64,000 bases of DNA. Origin: Bacteroidota bacterium. GTDB lineage: Bacteria > Bacteroidota > Bacteroidia > Chitinophagales > Chitinophagaceae. Shown here piece after piece: positions 9,316 to 18,628 of this stretch (its first letter is position 1; each line of letters begins with the position of its first letter). The stretch lies in assembly GCA_023386045.1 (NCBI GenBank), contig JAEWKK010000012.1, forward strand, positions 62,001 through 126,000, read 5' to 3'. Position numbers and translations under genes: made by a program. The notes below the pieces were generated by a model. It was not told the origin of the DNA, ran no database searches, and saw only the letters and a program-made list of their open reading frames with translations.

Positions 9316-10968
9316 ATGTTTCCCAAGATCAATCCCACGACTACAGAAGCCTGGAAAAAATTAAAATCACATGCACTTGAAATGCAATCAGTGCACATGA
9401 AAGAATTGTTTGCCAAAGAACCAGCACGCTTTCAAAAATTTGCCTATTGCTTTGGAGATTTGCTTTTTGACCTTTCCAAAAACATCATATCTGAAGAAAC
9501 CCGCAGTCTGCTATTGGAACTGGCAAAAGAATGCAGGCTGAAAGATGCTATCGAAGCCATGTTTGAAGGTGCCCTTATCAACCAGACAGAAAATCGTTCC
9601 GTTCTGCATACTGCTCTCAGGAATTTTTCCGGTAAGCCTGTATTTGCTGAAGGCAAAGACGTCATGCCCGACATCCACAGAGTACTGGATCAAATGAAAA
9701 ATTTTGCCCACAGGGTGCACAGTGGCGAATGGAAAGGTTACACTGGTAAAAAGATCCGCTATATAGTGAATATCGGCATTGGTGGTAGTGACCTGGGGCC
9801 ATTTATGGTAACTGAAGCACTGAAGCCTTATTGGGTAGATGGTATACAGACTTACTTCGTTTCCAATGTTGATGCAACCCATATAGCCGAGACTCTGAAA
9901 AAACTCAATCCCGAAGAAACCATTTTTTTGATTGCGTCCAAAACCTTTACTACACAGGAAACCATGACCAATGCACATACGGCAAGGAACTGGTTCCTCT
10001 CTTTTGCAAAAGATGAATCCAATGTTGCAAAGCACTTTGTTGCGCTTTCAACCAATGAAAAAGAAGTTACAGGATTTGGTATTGACAAAGAAAACATGTT
10101 TGAATTCTGGGACTGGGTGGGTGGCCGTTATTCACTTTGGAGTGCCATTGGACTTTCTATTGTGCTGACCATTGGATATGAAAATTTTGAACAACTGCTC
10201 AAAGGTGCCCACGAAACCGACCTGCATTTTCGTCAAACAGAAATGAATGAAAATATTCCTGTGCTTATGGCGCTCATCGGAATCTGGTATACAAATTTTT
10301 TTGGAGCACAGACAGAAGCCATCCTTCCCTATGATCAATACCTGCACAGGTTCGCCGCTTATTTCCAGCAGGGCAATATGGAAAGCAATGGAAAAAGCAC
10401 CGACAGGAATGGTGAAGCCATCAATTATCAAACTGGACCCATTATCTGGGGAGAGCCGGGAACCAATGGTCAACATGCATTTTACCAGTTGATTCACCAG
10501 GGAAAAATTCTGATACCATGCGATTTCATTGCGCCTGCACAATCTCAAAATCCTCTGGGCGATCATCATCAAAAACTCCTGTCTAATTTCTTTGCACAGA
10601 CTGAAGCATTAATGAATGGCAAAACAGAAGAAGAAGTTGAAAAAGAATTGCTCGACTCTGGAAAAAGCCTGGAAGAAATAGCCCGGCTCGCTCCATTCAA
10701 AATCTTTGAAGGCAACCGGCCAACCAATTCAATATTGATAAAAAAGATCACTCCTTTTACCCTGGGTCAGCTAATCGCTATCTATGAACATAAAATATTC
10801 ACACAGGGTGTCATCTGGAATATTTTTAGCTTTGATCAGTGGGGCGTTGAGCTGGGAAAACAACTGGCAAACAGGATCCTGCCTGAACTTAAAGGGGAAG
10901 AAATTATATCCACTCATGATTCTTCAACTAATGGCCTGATAAATTCCTACAAGCAGATGCGGCATTAG
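9316..10968 (+). CDS. pgi: Glucose-6-phosphate isomerase
   Basis: A complete 550-residue cytoplasmic isomerase of glucose 6-phosphate and fructose 6-phosphate. Signature pieces are GIGGSDLGPFMVTEALKPY, WDWVGGRYSLWSAIGLSI, MESNGKSTDRNGE and FDQWGVELGKQLA near the C-terminus. The length is normal for the long bacterial/eukaryotic-type PGI. It follows the threonine aldolase by 23 bp and precedes the secreted metalloprotease by 39 bp, so the three may form one transcript, although their functions are unrelated. Confidence 0.96.
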   Translation: MFPKINPTTTEAWKKLKSHALEMQSVHMKELFAKEPARFQKFAYCFGDLLFDLSKNIISEETRSLLLELAKECRLKDAIEAMFEGALINQTENRSVLHTALRNFSGKPVFAEGKDVMPDIHRVLDQMKNFAHRVHSGEWKGYTGKKIRYIVNIGIGGSDLGPFMVTEALKPYWVDGIQTYFVSNVDATHIAETLKKLNPEETIFLIASKTFTTQETMTNAHTARNWFLSFAKDESNVAKHFVALSTNEKEVTGFGIDKENMFEFWDWVGGRYSLWSAIGLSIVLTIGYENFEQLLKGAHETDLHFRQTEMNENIPVLMALIGIWYTNFFGAQTEAILPYDQYLHRFAAYFQQGNMESNGKSTDRNGEAINYQTGPIIWGEPGTNGQHAFYQLIHQGKILIPCDFIAPAQSQNPLGDHHQKLLSNFFAQTEALMNGKTEEEVEKELLDSGKSLEEIARLAPFKIFEGNRPTNSILIKKITPFTLGQLIAIYEHKIFTQGVIWNIFSFDQWGVELGKQLANRILPELKGEEIISTHDSSTNGLINSYKQMRH

Positions 10969-11007
10969 GTAATTTTACTTATTTTTCCATTGTTAAATTC
11001 AATATTC

Positions 11008-13647
11008 ATGAGAAAAATGCATCTGACCGGGATCTTTGTCCTTTTGTGTTTATGCACTCATTTATCTGCTCAAAGCCTCTACCCTGTTTCACTTGAAGAA
11101 AAAGTGAATCATTCAGATCTGATTGTTGAAGGAAAGGTGATCTCTCAGGAAAGTTTTTGGAACACCCAACACACCATGATCTTCACTTCTCATGTAATCG
11201 AAGTCACAAAAGTTTTCAAAGGTGTACTACAGGAAGATGAAATAGAGATCCTGACCGTGGGAGGTACAGTGGGAACAGAATCCATTGAAGCCAGTGACCT
11301 GTTGACGCTTTCAAGAAATGAAACAGGTATTTTCTTTTGCCATGCCAGCCAGTTGAATCTTAAGTCTCCTTCTTCCGGAAGGGCCTTAATGGATGTTTAT
11401 GCTGGTAGCCAGGGCTTCCTCAGTTATGAAATACATTCAGAAAAAGCATCTGCACCTTTCGCACGTTATGAAAGTATCACGGATGAATTGTATCCCCTTC
11501 TTCAATCAAAAACAGGAAGGAGTTTTACAGATCTCAATCCTGATTTTAATATAAAAAAGGCCAATAAACAATTACAACCCCTCGCCGTTTCCATTTCAGG
11601 TTTTTCACCCGCTACTGTGAATGCAGGTGCGCTTCTTGATCCATCTACCAATCTTTTAACCATTAGTGGAAGTGGATTTGGCACGCCTTCCGGAAGTGCG
11701 GCAATCCTTTTTGATGATGCCAACGATGGCGTTTTGGGTACACCTCTTACTATTACTTATAATGACCCCCATATCATTTCCTGGACTGATGCGCAAATTC
11801 AGGTAAGAGTTCCAAGTCGTGTTGGTACTGGAAATTTTGATGTAAGAGATGCTTCAGGAAGTATTGGATCATCACCAGGAACACTCAATGTACTTTATAG
11901 CATTCTTACTTCTACTTTTAGCGTTGGTCCAACTGTTTATGTTAAAGAAGCCAACCTGATGAATGCTAACGGTGCAGGAGGCTATACCATTCTTTACAGT
12001 ACAAGTACAGCAGGTAGTGGTGTGGATTATAATTCCAGTACTGCCAAAAACACTTTCCAGCGTGCACTGGCTACCTGGAAAGAGATTTCGGGTTACAATG
12101 TAGTGGAAGGTGGCACCACCACCATTCAACTGGTAAGCGGCGATGGTTCCAATGTGGTTATGTTTGACAATGCCAACACGGGCACTTCTCCTCTTCCCGC
12201 AGGTGTGCTGGCAGTTTGCTATTCTTATTATAGTATATGTACAGCTGATCCGGTTAATTACCAGGCAAGAAAAACAGGATTTGACATTGTTGTCAGGAAT
12301 TCAGGATATTCTACAGGAACTACCAGTTTCGCCATTGGCCCCTGTCCTCCTCTTTCTTCCAACACCAGCGACATAGATCTTGAGACTGTGATCCTTCATG
12401 AATTGGGGCATTCACTAAATCTTGGTCATATCAATGATACATATACGGGCAGCTTTTTTGGACAGCTCAACCCCGGGAAGCTAATGAATTTTGCAGTGGT
12501 GAATAGTGTCAAAAGGGTTTCTCCAGATTATTCCGCCAAGGCAGGGGCGGCCTACGCCATTATGCCCCAGGGTAATACCTATGGAAACTGTACTGCACAA
12601 AACACAGAAATGATTCCTCTTTCTGTTACTCTTGAATCCAAAGACGATTGTCCACTCATTTTCCCTTCCTTACCCACACCTCAGAATACAACAGTAGTAT
12701 TTGACCTGGCCCACTCCACCAGCAATAAATTTGTAGATCCTTCCTACACACAATTAAGATGTGATGGCAATGGCGCCAGTCTTACGAACAATGCCTATTA
12801 TGCATTAATGACAAATAATACCGGCGGAAGCCTGATGCTTTCTGTTACAGGATATACCACCAATCCATCTGCTTTGACTTCATGTGCAGAAGCCTATTCA
12901 GGTATTCCTGTTACGGGTGTCAGACTTGCTCTTTATCAAACCAGTTCATGTCCAGCGGCTGGATCTTTTGGAACACCTGTTGCCTGCCGAAGCTTCTCTG
13001 GAGATGGCTCACTTACGGCCATCAATGGATTATTGCCCAATACCAACTACCTGTTGATGGTGGAAGGAATTGAAAATACCAAAGCTGTCTTTAATCTTGT
13101 ATTTAGTGGTGCTGCACTTCCCATCCGGCTTTCCGACTTTAGTGGTACTGTGATGAAAGACCACAACCTTCTTTCATGGAAAGCAGATATGATACAGGAC
13201 GTTGAAAAAATGATTCTGCAGAAAAGCAGCGATGGAACTGTATTTGAAAACCTTTCAGATATAAATACTTCCAACTGGCAAAATGGTGAGGCCAGGGACA
13301 ATGCGCCATTTGATAAAACATTCTACAGGCTGAAGATCATTAACACAGACGGAAGCACAGATTTCTCAAAGGTTATTTACCTGCAAAGAACTAGCAATTC
13401 CCTGGTACAGGTTTATCCCAACCCGGTGAAAAACCTGTTGAATATCAGGATCAGTAATCCGGTAGCAGAACCTTTATTGCTAAGGCTCTATAACAGTTCG
13501 GGACAATTGGTTGCAGAAAAGACATTATCTGCAAATACTTTAAATTCTGGTTTAAGTACAAGTCATCTTTCCAATGGAGTTTATCAGTTAATCGTTGCAA
13601 GTACTCACGAGGTGATAGAATCAAAGAAAATACTGATCAAAAAATAA
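11008..13647 (+). CDS. Secreted matrixin-like metalloprotease with IPT/TIG domain and T9SS tail
   Basis: The start is set at the ATG giving MRKMHLTGIFVLLCLCTHLSAQ, a signal peptide; an upstream TTG would add six unneeded residues. After an N-terminal region (about 20-185) comes an IPT/TIG-type Ig fold (about 195-300; ISGSGFGTPSG). A metalloprotease domain follows with HELGHSLNLGH at residues 464-474, then a domain rich in Ser/Thr. The last 80 residues are a type IX secretion sorting domain (VYPNPVKNLLNI and a final KKILIKK). The zinc motif is HExGHxxxxxH with Asn where matrixins normally have Gly, so activity is likely but not certain. Expected location is outside the cell or on its surface. 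Substrate unknown. Confidence 0.85.
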   Translation: MRKMHLTGIFVLLCLCTHLSAQSLYPVSLEEKVNHSDLIVEGKVISQESFWNTQHTMIFTSHVIEVTKVFKGVLQEDEIEILTVGGTVGTESIEASDLLTLSRNETGIFFCHASQLNLKSPSSGRALMDVYAGSQGFLSYEIHSEKASAPFARYESITDELYPLLQSKTGRSFTDLNPDFNIKKANKQLQPLAVSISGFSPATVNAGALLDPSTNLLTISGSGFGTPSGSAAILFDDANDGVLGTPLTITYNDPHIISWTDAQIQVRVPSRVGTGNFDVRDASGSIGSSPGTLNVLYSILTSTFSVGPTVYVKEANLMNANGAGGYTILYSTSTAGSGVDYNSSTAKNTFQRALATWKEISGYNVVEGGTTTIQLVSGDGSNVVMFDNANTGTSPLPAGVLAVCYSYYSICTADPVNYQARKTGFDIVVRNSGYSTGTTSFAIGPCPPLSSNTSDIDLETVILHELGHSLNLGHINDTYTGSFFGQLNPGKLMNFAVVNSVKRVSPDYSAKAGAAYAIMPQGNTYGNCTAQNTEMIPLSVTLESKDDCPLIFPSLPTPQNTTVVFDLAHSTSNKFVDPSYTQLRCDGNGASLTNNAYYALMTNNTGGSLMLSVTGYTTNPSALTSCAEAYSGIPVTGVRLALYQTSSCPAAGSFGTPVACRSFSGDGSLTAINGLLPNTNYLLMVEGIENTKAVFNLVFSGAALPIRLSDFSGTVMKDHNLLSWKADMIQDVEKMILQKSSDGTVFENLSDINTSNWQNGEARDNAPFDKTFYRLKIINTDGSTDFSKVIYLQRTSNSLVQVYPNPVKNLLNIRISNPVAEPLLLRLYNSSGQLVAEKTLSANTLNSGLSTSHLSNGVYQLIVASTHEVIESKKILIKK

Positions 13648-13690
13648 TCAGCATAGATCAATATTAAATTGATCCCAGCCCCATAGAATC

Positions 13691-13717
13691 AAAAAGCCCC
13701 TTCAATGAAGGGGTTTT
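13691..13717. terminator. Bidirectional terminator between convergent genes
   Basis: Stem CCCCTTC (13697-13703) pairs with GAAGGGG (13707-13713), flanked by AAAAAG on the left and TTTTG on the right. It sits between the metalloprotease (plus) and the PUR-domain gene (minus) and can serve both. Confidence 0.8.
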
Positions 13718-13739
13718 GACTTATAATTCATTTATTTCA

Positions 13740-14177
13740 TTACCATTTATCTACATCCTCGGAAGCCGAAGGTGTTGGTGCAGGCGTAACAGCAGATGGT
13801 GTATTGATGGAAGCAGGTACTTCCGGAATTTCAGCTTCTGCAGCGATTCCCTCTGTTTCTACTTCAACATCATTTTCAACATCAGCGTCGTCATGATTGT
13901 AAGCGTCAAAATCAAAATCAGGCATCAACTCGGTCTTCACATAATCCACAGCTTCAGTCAAAGCTTTGATGAATTTGTTGAAATCCTCCTTATACAAGAA
14001 AATTTTATGCCTGTCATATCCATTATCATTAAAGCGTTTGCGGCTTTCGGTAATGGTCAGGTAATAATCATTTCCACGGGTAGCTCTTACATCAAAGAAG
14101 TACGTTCTGCGTTTACCGGCACGAATCCTCTTGCTGTAAATACTTTCCATTTTCTTGTCGTTGTTGTCGTACGCCAC
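13740..14177 (-). CDS. PUR-alpha-like nucleic-acid-binding protein (DUF3276)
   Basis: 145 residues. The core MESIYSKRIRAGKRRTYFFDVRATR..YYLTITESRKRF and HKIFLYKEDFNKFIKALTEAVDY fits the bacterial PUR repeat (DUF3276; the Borrelia BpuR relative binds single-stranded DNA and RNA). The C-terminal 45 residues are acidic and then Pro/Ala/Ser-rich, probably disordered. It is a single gene with a strong promoter that lies partly inside the end of the upstream ABC gene, and a bidirectional terminator downstream. A role as a nucleic-acid chaperone or regulator is inferred from the family. Confidence 0.88.
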   Translation of the reverse strand: MAYDNNDKKMESIYSKRIRAGKRRTYFFDVRATRGNDYYLTITESRKRFNDNGYDRHKIFLYKEDFNKFIKALTEAVDYVKTELMPDFDFDAYNHDDADVENDVEVETEGIAAEAEIPEVPASINTPSAVTPAPTPSASEDVDKW

Positions 14178-14225
14178 AGTTGTAATTTTTACAGTTAATA
14201 AAATGTTTTGGTTTACTAATGCTTA

Positions 14226-14256
14226 CAAATATAATTATGTTTTGTCAACAGCCAAA
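14226..14256 (-). promoter_or_regulatory. Strong Bacteroidota-type promoter of the PUR-domain gene
   Basis: The minus strand reads TTTG (14256-14253), 19 nt, then TATATTTG (14233-14226), an exact match to the -33/-7 consensus. The -33 box and most of the spacer overlap the final codons of the ABC exporter gene. The -7 box ends 48 nt before the ATG. Confidence 0.75.
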
Positions 14257-16094
14257 TTTGCTCCGGAACTCTCATTTAAGTCCTCCTGTTGCTGCCTCAG
14301 ATACATTTTCCGGTAAGCTCCCCCACGCCTCAAAAGCTCCTCGTGGCGGCCTTCTTCGATGCTTTTTCCTTCTTCCAGCACAATGATCTTATCAAATTCC
14401 AGGAGACTGAAAATCCTGTGGGTGATCAGGATGGAGGTCCTTCCTTCAAGATATTGCCGCAGATTGGAAGTGATCTGTTTTTCGGTACGGGCATCGACTG
14501 CACTAAGGCAATCATCCATTATCAGAATCGGTGCATTCTTCATCAGGGCCCTCGCTATTGAAATCCTTTGCTTCTGTCCACCGCTTAGCATCACTCCTCT
14601 TTCACCGATTTCTGTTTGATACCCTTTAGGAAAGCTTTCTATATCATGATGAATCACTGCCATGGACGCAGCCTCTTTCACTTTTTCAAGGTTCTTTTCC
14701 TTTGTGCCAAAGGAAATATTATGCTCTATGGTATCAGAAAATAGAAATCCATCCTGGGGTACATAACTGATATCCTGCCGCAGGCTTTCAAGGTCTATTT
14801 CTCTTAGATTTTTTCCATCCATCAAAACTTCACCCCTGTCCACATCAAACATGCGCATGATCAGCTGGGCCAAAGTGGTCTTCCCACTACCGGTTCGTCC
14901 AACGATGGCAATTCTTTGTCCCGGCTTTATATGAAGGTTAAAGCCCTGGATGGCTTTTACTCCTGTATGTGTATATGTAAAGTCAACATTCCTTAATTCT
15001 ATTTCTCCTTTCAACTCCATTTTCATCGCCTTGCTGTCATTTTGAATGGAAGGTTGGGTATGGAGAAATTCATTCAGTCTTTTCTGTGAGGCGGATGCTC
15101 TCTGGATCATGCTGGCCGTCCATCCTATGGCGCTTACAGGAAAAGTGAGCATGTTGATATAAATAACAAATTCAACGATGGTATCAATCCCAATATCCCT
15201 GTGTCCATTGATATAATAAATACCGCCGATCATGATGGTCAGCAGGGTACTCAACCCAATCAAAAAAGTCATGGAAGGAAAATAAAGTGCTTCCACACGG
15301 GCAAGCCCTGTTGCCTTTTGTCGGTATTCTTCTGCATTGCGAACAAAATGATCGTAGATCGGTTTTTCCTGGACGAATGATTTGATCACCCTAATACCCG
15401 AATAGGATTGCTGGGCATTGGTAGTCAGCTGACCCAGGCTGGCCTGTAATTCCTCGCTTTTTCTATGAATAACTGTGTTTACCAGGTAAATTGTCAGTGC
15501 CAGCAAAGGAAGCGGCGCCAGTACATACAAAGTGAGTTCTGCATCCCTTCTTAGCATAAAAAACAGGCTGAGAGAGATCAGCGTAATTAGATTCACCAGG
15601 TACATTATTGCCGGCCCGGTGAACATCCTCACCCGGCTTACATCTTCTGCCATGCGGCTCATAAGATCACCTGTGCTATGCGTTTTGTAAAACCCGGCAT
15701 CCAGTTTCTGGTAATGATCAAAGACCTCATTTTTCTGATCGTATTCAATATGCCGGCTCATCACAATTATGGTCTGCCGCATTAAAAACATAAAAAATCC
15801 CCGAAGCAGGGCAAGCGCAAGGATCACCAGCCCGCAAACCACAACCACCTGCATGCTGGTATACTTCATGCCTTCAATAAAATGAATGAATTTGACGAGG
15901 GCGATATCATAAGAAGGCAACTTTGACTTGGGCTGGTAACCGGGAAGCTGTTTTTGAACAAAATCCACAATAAAACCCATGATCTGTGGTTGCAGTACGT
16001 TAAAATAGTTGGAAACGATGATGAACAGTACGCCCACACCCAGTCGCACACGATACTTCCAGAAATATTTATTTAGCGCTTTTAAATGTTTCAA
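14235..16094 (-). CDS. ABC exporter, fused membrane and ATPase domains, degenerate Walker B
   Basis: A 619-residue half-exporter: six transmembrane helices (about 15-330), then an ATPase with Walker A GRTGSGKTT, signature LSGGQKQRISIARAL, Walker B ILIMDDCLSAVD and H-loop LITHR. The residue after the Walker B Asp is normally the catalytic Glu; here it is Asp. That change marks one half of heterodimeric exporters such as LmrC/BmrC/TM287, whose partner keeps the Glu. No second ABC gene lies beside it, so the partner would be elsewhere, or the protein works as a slow homodimer. The substrate (drug or lipid) cannot be told. It has its own promoter. Confidence 0.9.
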   Translation of the reverse strand: MKHLKALNKYFWKYRVRLGVGVLFIIVSNYFNVLQPQIMGFIVDFVQKQLPGYQPKSKLPSYDIALVKFIHFIEGMKYTSMQVVVVCGLVILALALLRGFFMFLMRQTIIVMSRHIEYDQKNEVFDHYQKLDAGFYKTHSTGDLMSRMAEDVSRVRMFTGPAIMYLVNLITLISLSLFFMLRRDAELTLYVLAPLPLLALTIYLVNTVIHRKSEELQASLGQLTTNAQQSYSGIRVIKSFVQEKPIYDHFVRNAEEYRQKATGLARVEALYFPSMTFLIGLSTLLTIMIGGIYYINGHRDIGIDTIVEFVIYINMLTFPVSAIGWTASMIQRASASQKRLNEFLHTQPSIQNDSKAMKMELKGEIELRNVDFTYTHTGVKAIQGFNLHIKPGQRIAIVGRTGSGKTTLAQLIMRMFDVDRGEVLMDGKNLREIDLESLRQDISYVPQDGFLFSDTIEHNISFGTKEKNLEKVKEAASMAVIHHDIESFPKGYQTEIGERGVMLSGGQKQRISIARALMKNAPILIMDDCLSAVDARTEKQITSNLRQYLEGRTSILITHRIFSLLEFDKIIVLEEGKSIEEGRHEELLRRGGAYRKMYLRQQQEDLNESSGANLAVDKT

Positions 16095-16111
16095 TCTCCT
16101 GAATTAATCTG

Positions 16112-16143
16112 CAAATTTAAGGGAGGACCAACTGGCAGCTCAA
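16112..16143 (-). promoter_or_regulatory. Bacteroidota-type promoter of the ABC exporter gene
   Basis: The minus strand reads TTG (16143-16141), 21 nt, then TAAATTTG (16119-16112). The -7 box ends 17 nt before the ATG at 16094, implying a very short leader. galM is transcribed divergently from the same spacer. Confidence 0.6.
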
Positions 16144-16213
16144 CATACTGTTCAGACTCGCTCTTTCTTTAGTTTTATTCCCCTCTTACCTGTAAATTTA
16201 TTTGTTTAAATCT

Positions 16214-17260
16214 ATGGAACTGAATAAAGAAGCATTCCTAACCAGGATAGGGAACAGGGAAACCACTCTTCACCTTTTAAAAAATACAAAAGGAATGGAA
16301 GTGGCAGTGACCAGTTATGGGGCAAGGTTCGTTACCATTGTTTGTCCTGATAAAGATGGAAGTCCAACTGATGTTGTTGTAGGTTTTGACAGCATCAATG
16401 GTTATCTCAATTCCACTGAAACTTATTACAGCGCCATTGTAGGCCGTTATGCTAACAGAATTGCAGATGGAAGGTTTCAGCTGGATGGCAGGCAATACCA
16501 GTTGGCCATCAACAACCCTCCCAATCACCTTCATGGTGGACCACAGGGTTTTCACAAACAGGTATGGGAGATAAAAAAAACTGGTGATGATAACATTGAA
16601 CTTTACTACTTCTCTAAGGACGGAGAAGAAAACTATCCAGGAAATCTTGAAGTGACTATTATCTATAATCTTACTGATGATAACGAACTGGAGATCCAGT
16701 ACAAAGCAACCACCGACGCTCCTACCATTATCAATCTCACCAGCCATCCTTTCTTTAACCTGAATGGCCAGGGAAGTGGAACTATTGAAAATCATATTTT
16801 GCAGATCGAAGCGGATCATTACAATCCTGTAAACGAAAACCTGATACCCAGAGGAATAGAAACCGTAGCAGGAACTCCATTTGATTTTCGTAAAGCAAAA
16901 ATCATTGGTCAGGATATTAATGATCAGGATCTGCAGTTAGTTTATGGAGCAGGCTATGATCATAATTATGTACTCAATGGAGATGGCTTCAGAAAAGTAG
17001 CTATGGCCAAAGGAGATGAATCAGGAATTGTTATGGAAGTTTTCACTGACCAACCAGGAATGCAATTGTACAGCGGCAATTATATGAAGGGAGAAAACCC
17101 AATTAAAAACGGATTGAAAGATAACAAACGCGAAGCTTTTTGCCTGGAAACACAACATTATCCTGATTCACCCAACCAGCCAGATTTTCCATCAACCGTA
17201 TTAAGGCCAGGTGAGAAATTTGATTCCCGGACGGTTTATAAATTTTATACAGTAGTCTAA
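16214..17260 (+). CDS. galM: Galactose mutarotase (aldose 1-epimerase)
   Basis: 348 residues from the ATG giving MELNKEAFLTRIG; a TTG 12 bp upstream is ignored. It interconverts alpha- and beta-D-galactose. Visible family motifs are VVGFDSINGYL, the YANRIADGRFQLDG loop, NHLHGGPQGFHKQVW (substrate-binding His), INLTSHPFFNL (catalytic His), YDHNYVLNG and the C-terminal ETQHYPDSPNQPDFPS with the catalytic Glu. No signal peptide, so cytoplasmic. It runs convergently into galK with a 4-bp overlap of the two stops (17257-17260). Together they supply the first steps of the Leloir pathway. Confidence 0.95.
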   Translation: MELNKEAFLTRIGNRETTLHLLKNTKGMEVAVTSYGARFVTIVCPDKDGSPTDVVVGFDSINGYLNSTETYYSAIVGRYANRIADGRFQLDGRQYQLAINNPPNHLHGGPQGFHKQVWEIKKTGDDNIELYYFSKDGEENYPGNLEVTIIYNLTDDNELEIQYKATTDAPTIINLTSHPFFNLNGQGSGTIENHILQIEADHYNPVNENLIPRGIETVAGTPFDFRKAKIIGQDINDQDLQLVYGAGYDHNYVLNGDGFRKVAMAKGDESGIVMEVFTDQPGMQLYSGNYMKGENPIKNGLKDNKREAFCLETQHYPDSPNQPDFPSTVLRPGEKFDSRTVYKFYTVV

Positions 17261-18423
17261 ATTAAAACCTGGCTTCCCTCTTCTATAGAAGCAATGTAAT
17301 AACTCAGGGTTTGATGCATTTCTTTTTCATAAGAACCGGATAATTCATTGACAAGATTGTCGATTGCTTCTTCCTTCACAATATTGATTGTACAACCGCC
17401 AAACCCTCCTCCCATCATCCTTGCGCCAATTACATCGGGATGGTCGCGAACGGCATCTACAAGGAAGTCAAGTTCAGCACAACTCACTTCATACTCCTTA
17501 CTCAGTCCATCATGGGTGCGAAACATTTTTTTTCCAAGAGAAGAAAGATCTCCCTGCCTCAGGTCTTCGCAGGCCTGCAATAATCTTTCATTTTCTTCCA
17601 CCACATAATTACATCTTCTATACACAATCATATCTCTGGGCCTGACGAACTTTTCCAGTGCATCATGAGTTACATCGCGCAAACTTTTTACTTCAGGTTG
17701 ATGCTTTTGAATCCATTCAACCCCCTGCTCACATTCCTGCCTTCTTGTATTATAAGCTGTAGAGGCCAGCGAATGTTTGACATTGGTATTCAGCAGGAGG
17801 ATTTTGTATCCCTCCAGTTTGAAAGGAATGTATTCATATTCCAGGTTGCGGCAATCGAGTTTGATCAAATGATCTTTTTTTCCAAAAACAGAAGCAAACT
17901 GATCCATGACACCACACATCACACCTGCAAATTCATGTTCCGCTTTTTGCGCAAGCAGTGCAAGTTCCAGCCTGTTTTTTCCGAGATTAAAAATTTCGTT
18001 AAGTGCAAAAGCTGTGGCGCATTCAACAGCTGCCGATGAGGAAAGCCCTGAACCAATGGGTACATCACCATCAATGGCAAGATTGAAACCTTTAATGGGC
18101 TCCCCTTTTTTTCTGAACTGATCGGCAACACCAAGAATATAATTGGGCCATACTTCGTCAACCGGTTTCATTTCTGAAAGACTGGTCTCAAATACCGCAT
18201 CGAATTCTCCAGAGTAAAGTTGGATGCGCTCATCATCCCTGGGAGTAACCGCCACATATATCGCTTTGTTGATGGCTGCCGGAAGAACAAAACCATTATT
18301 GTAATCGGTATGCTCCCCAATCAGGTTTACCCTGCCCGGTGACCGAACCAGCAGTGGATTTTCTTTAAAATGATTTAGGAAATCAGTTACAATTTTTTCC
18401 TGGATGGATGTATAATTTGCCAT
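17257..18423 (-). CDS. galK: Galactokinase
   Basis: A complete 388-residue GHMP-family kinase making galactose 1-phosphate from galactose and ATP. It has the galactokinase signature SPGRVNLIGEHTDYNNGFVL (about 28-47), the ATP-binding PIGSGLSSSAAVECA (about 122-136) and the C-terminal GARMMGGGFGGCTIN. The length is standard. galE and galT are not in the window. It overlaps galM tail to tail by 4 bp, so no terminator separates them, and transcription from both sides could interfere. Confidence 0.96.
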   Translation of the reverse strand: MANYTSIQEKIVTDFLNHFKENPLLVRSPGRVNLIGEHTDYNNGFVLPAAINKAIYVAVTPRDDERIQLYSGEFDAVFETSLSEMKPVDEVWPNYILGVADQFRKKGEPIKGFNLAIDGDVPIGSGLSSSAAVECATAFALNEIFNLGKNRLELALLAQKAEHEFAGVMCGVMDQFASVFGKKDHLIKLDCRNLEYEYIPFKLEGYKILLLNTNVKHSLASTAYNTRRQECEQGVEWIQKHQPEVKSLRDVTHDALEKFVRPRDMIVYRRCNYVVEENERLLQACEDLRQGDLSSLGKKMFRTHDGLSKEYEVSCAELDFLVDAVRDHPDVIGARMMGGGFGGCTINIVKEEAIDNLVNELSGSYEKEMHQTLSYYIASIEEGSQVLI

Positions 18424-18628
18424 GGTTTTTACCGCAGTAATGCTTATTGAAAATCAATACTTTCTTTGATAAAAAAATGATGCCTTCCTTTTCATCCTGC
18501 ATAAACCAACATTCATCGATGAAAGCAGGATTTAAACGAATACAATTTCCGGTTTTTCAACTTTTGCCTTTATTTTAATTCTTATTCCAGAAACTATTTT
18601 AAACCAGCAATTTTAATCCCGATTTTTT

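Noticed and set aside
17257..17260. Overlapping galM/galK stops as a sign of error
   Set aside because: Both frames are complete and standard length; a 4-bp tail-to-tail overlap is ordinary.
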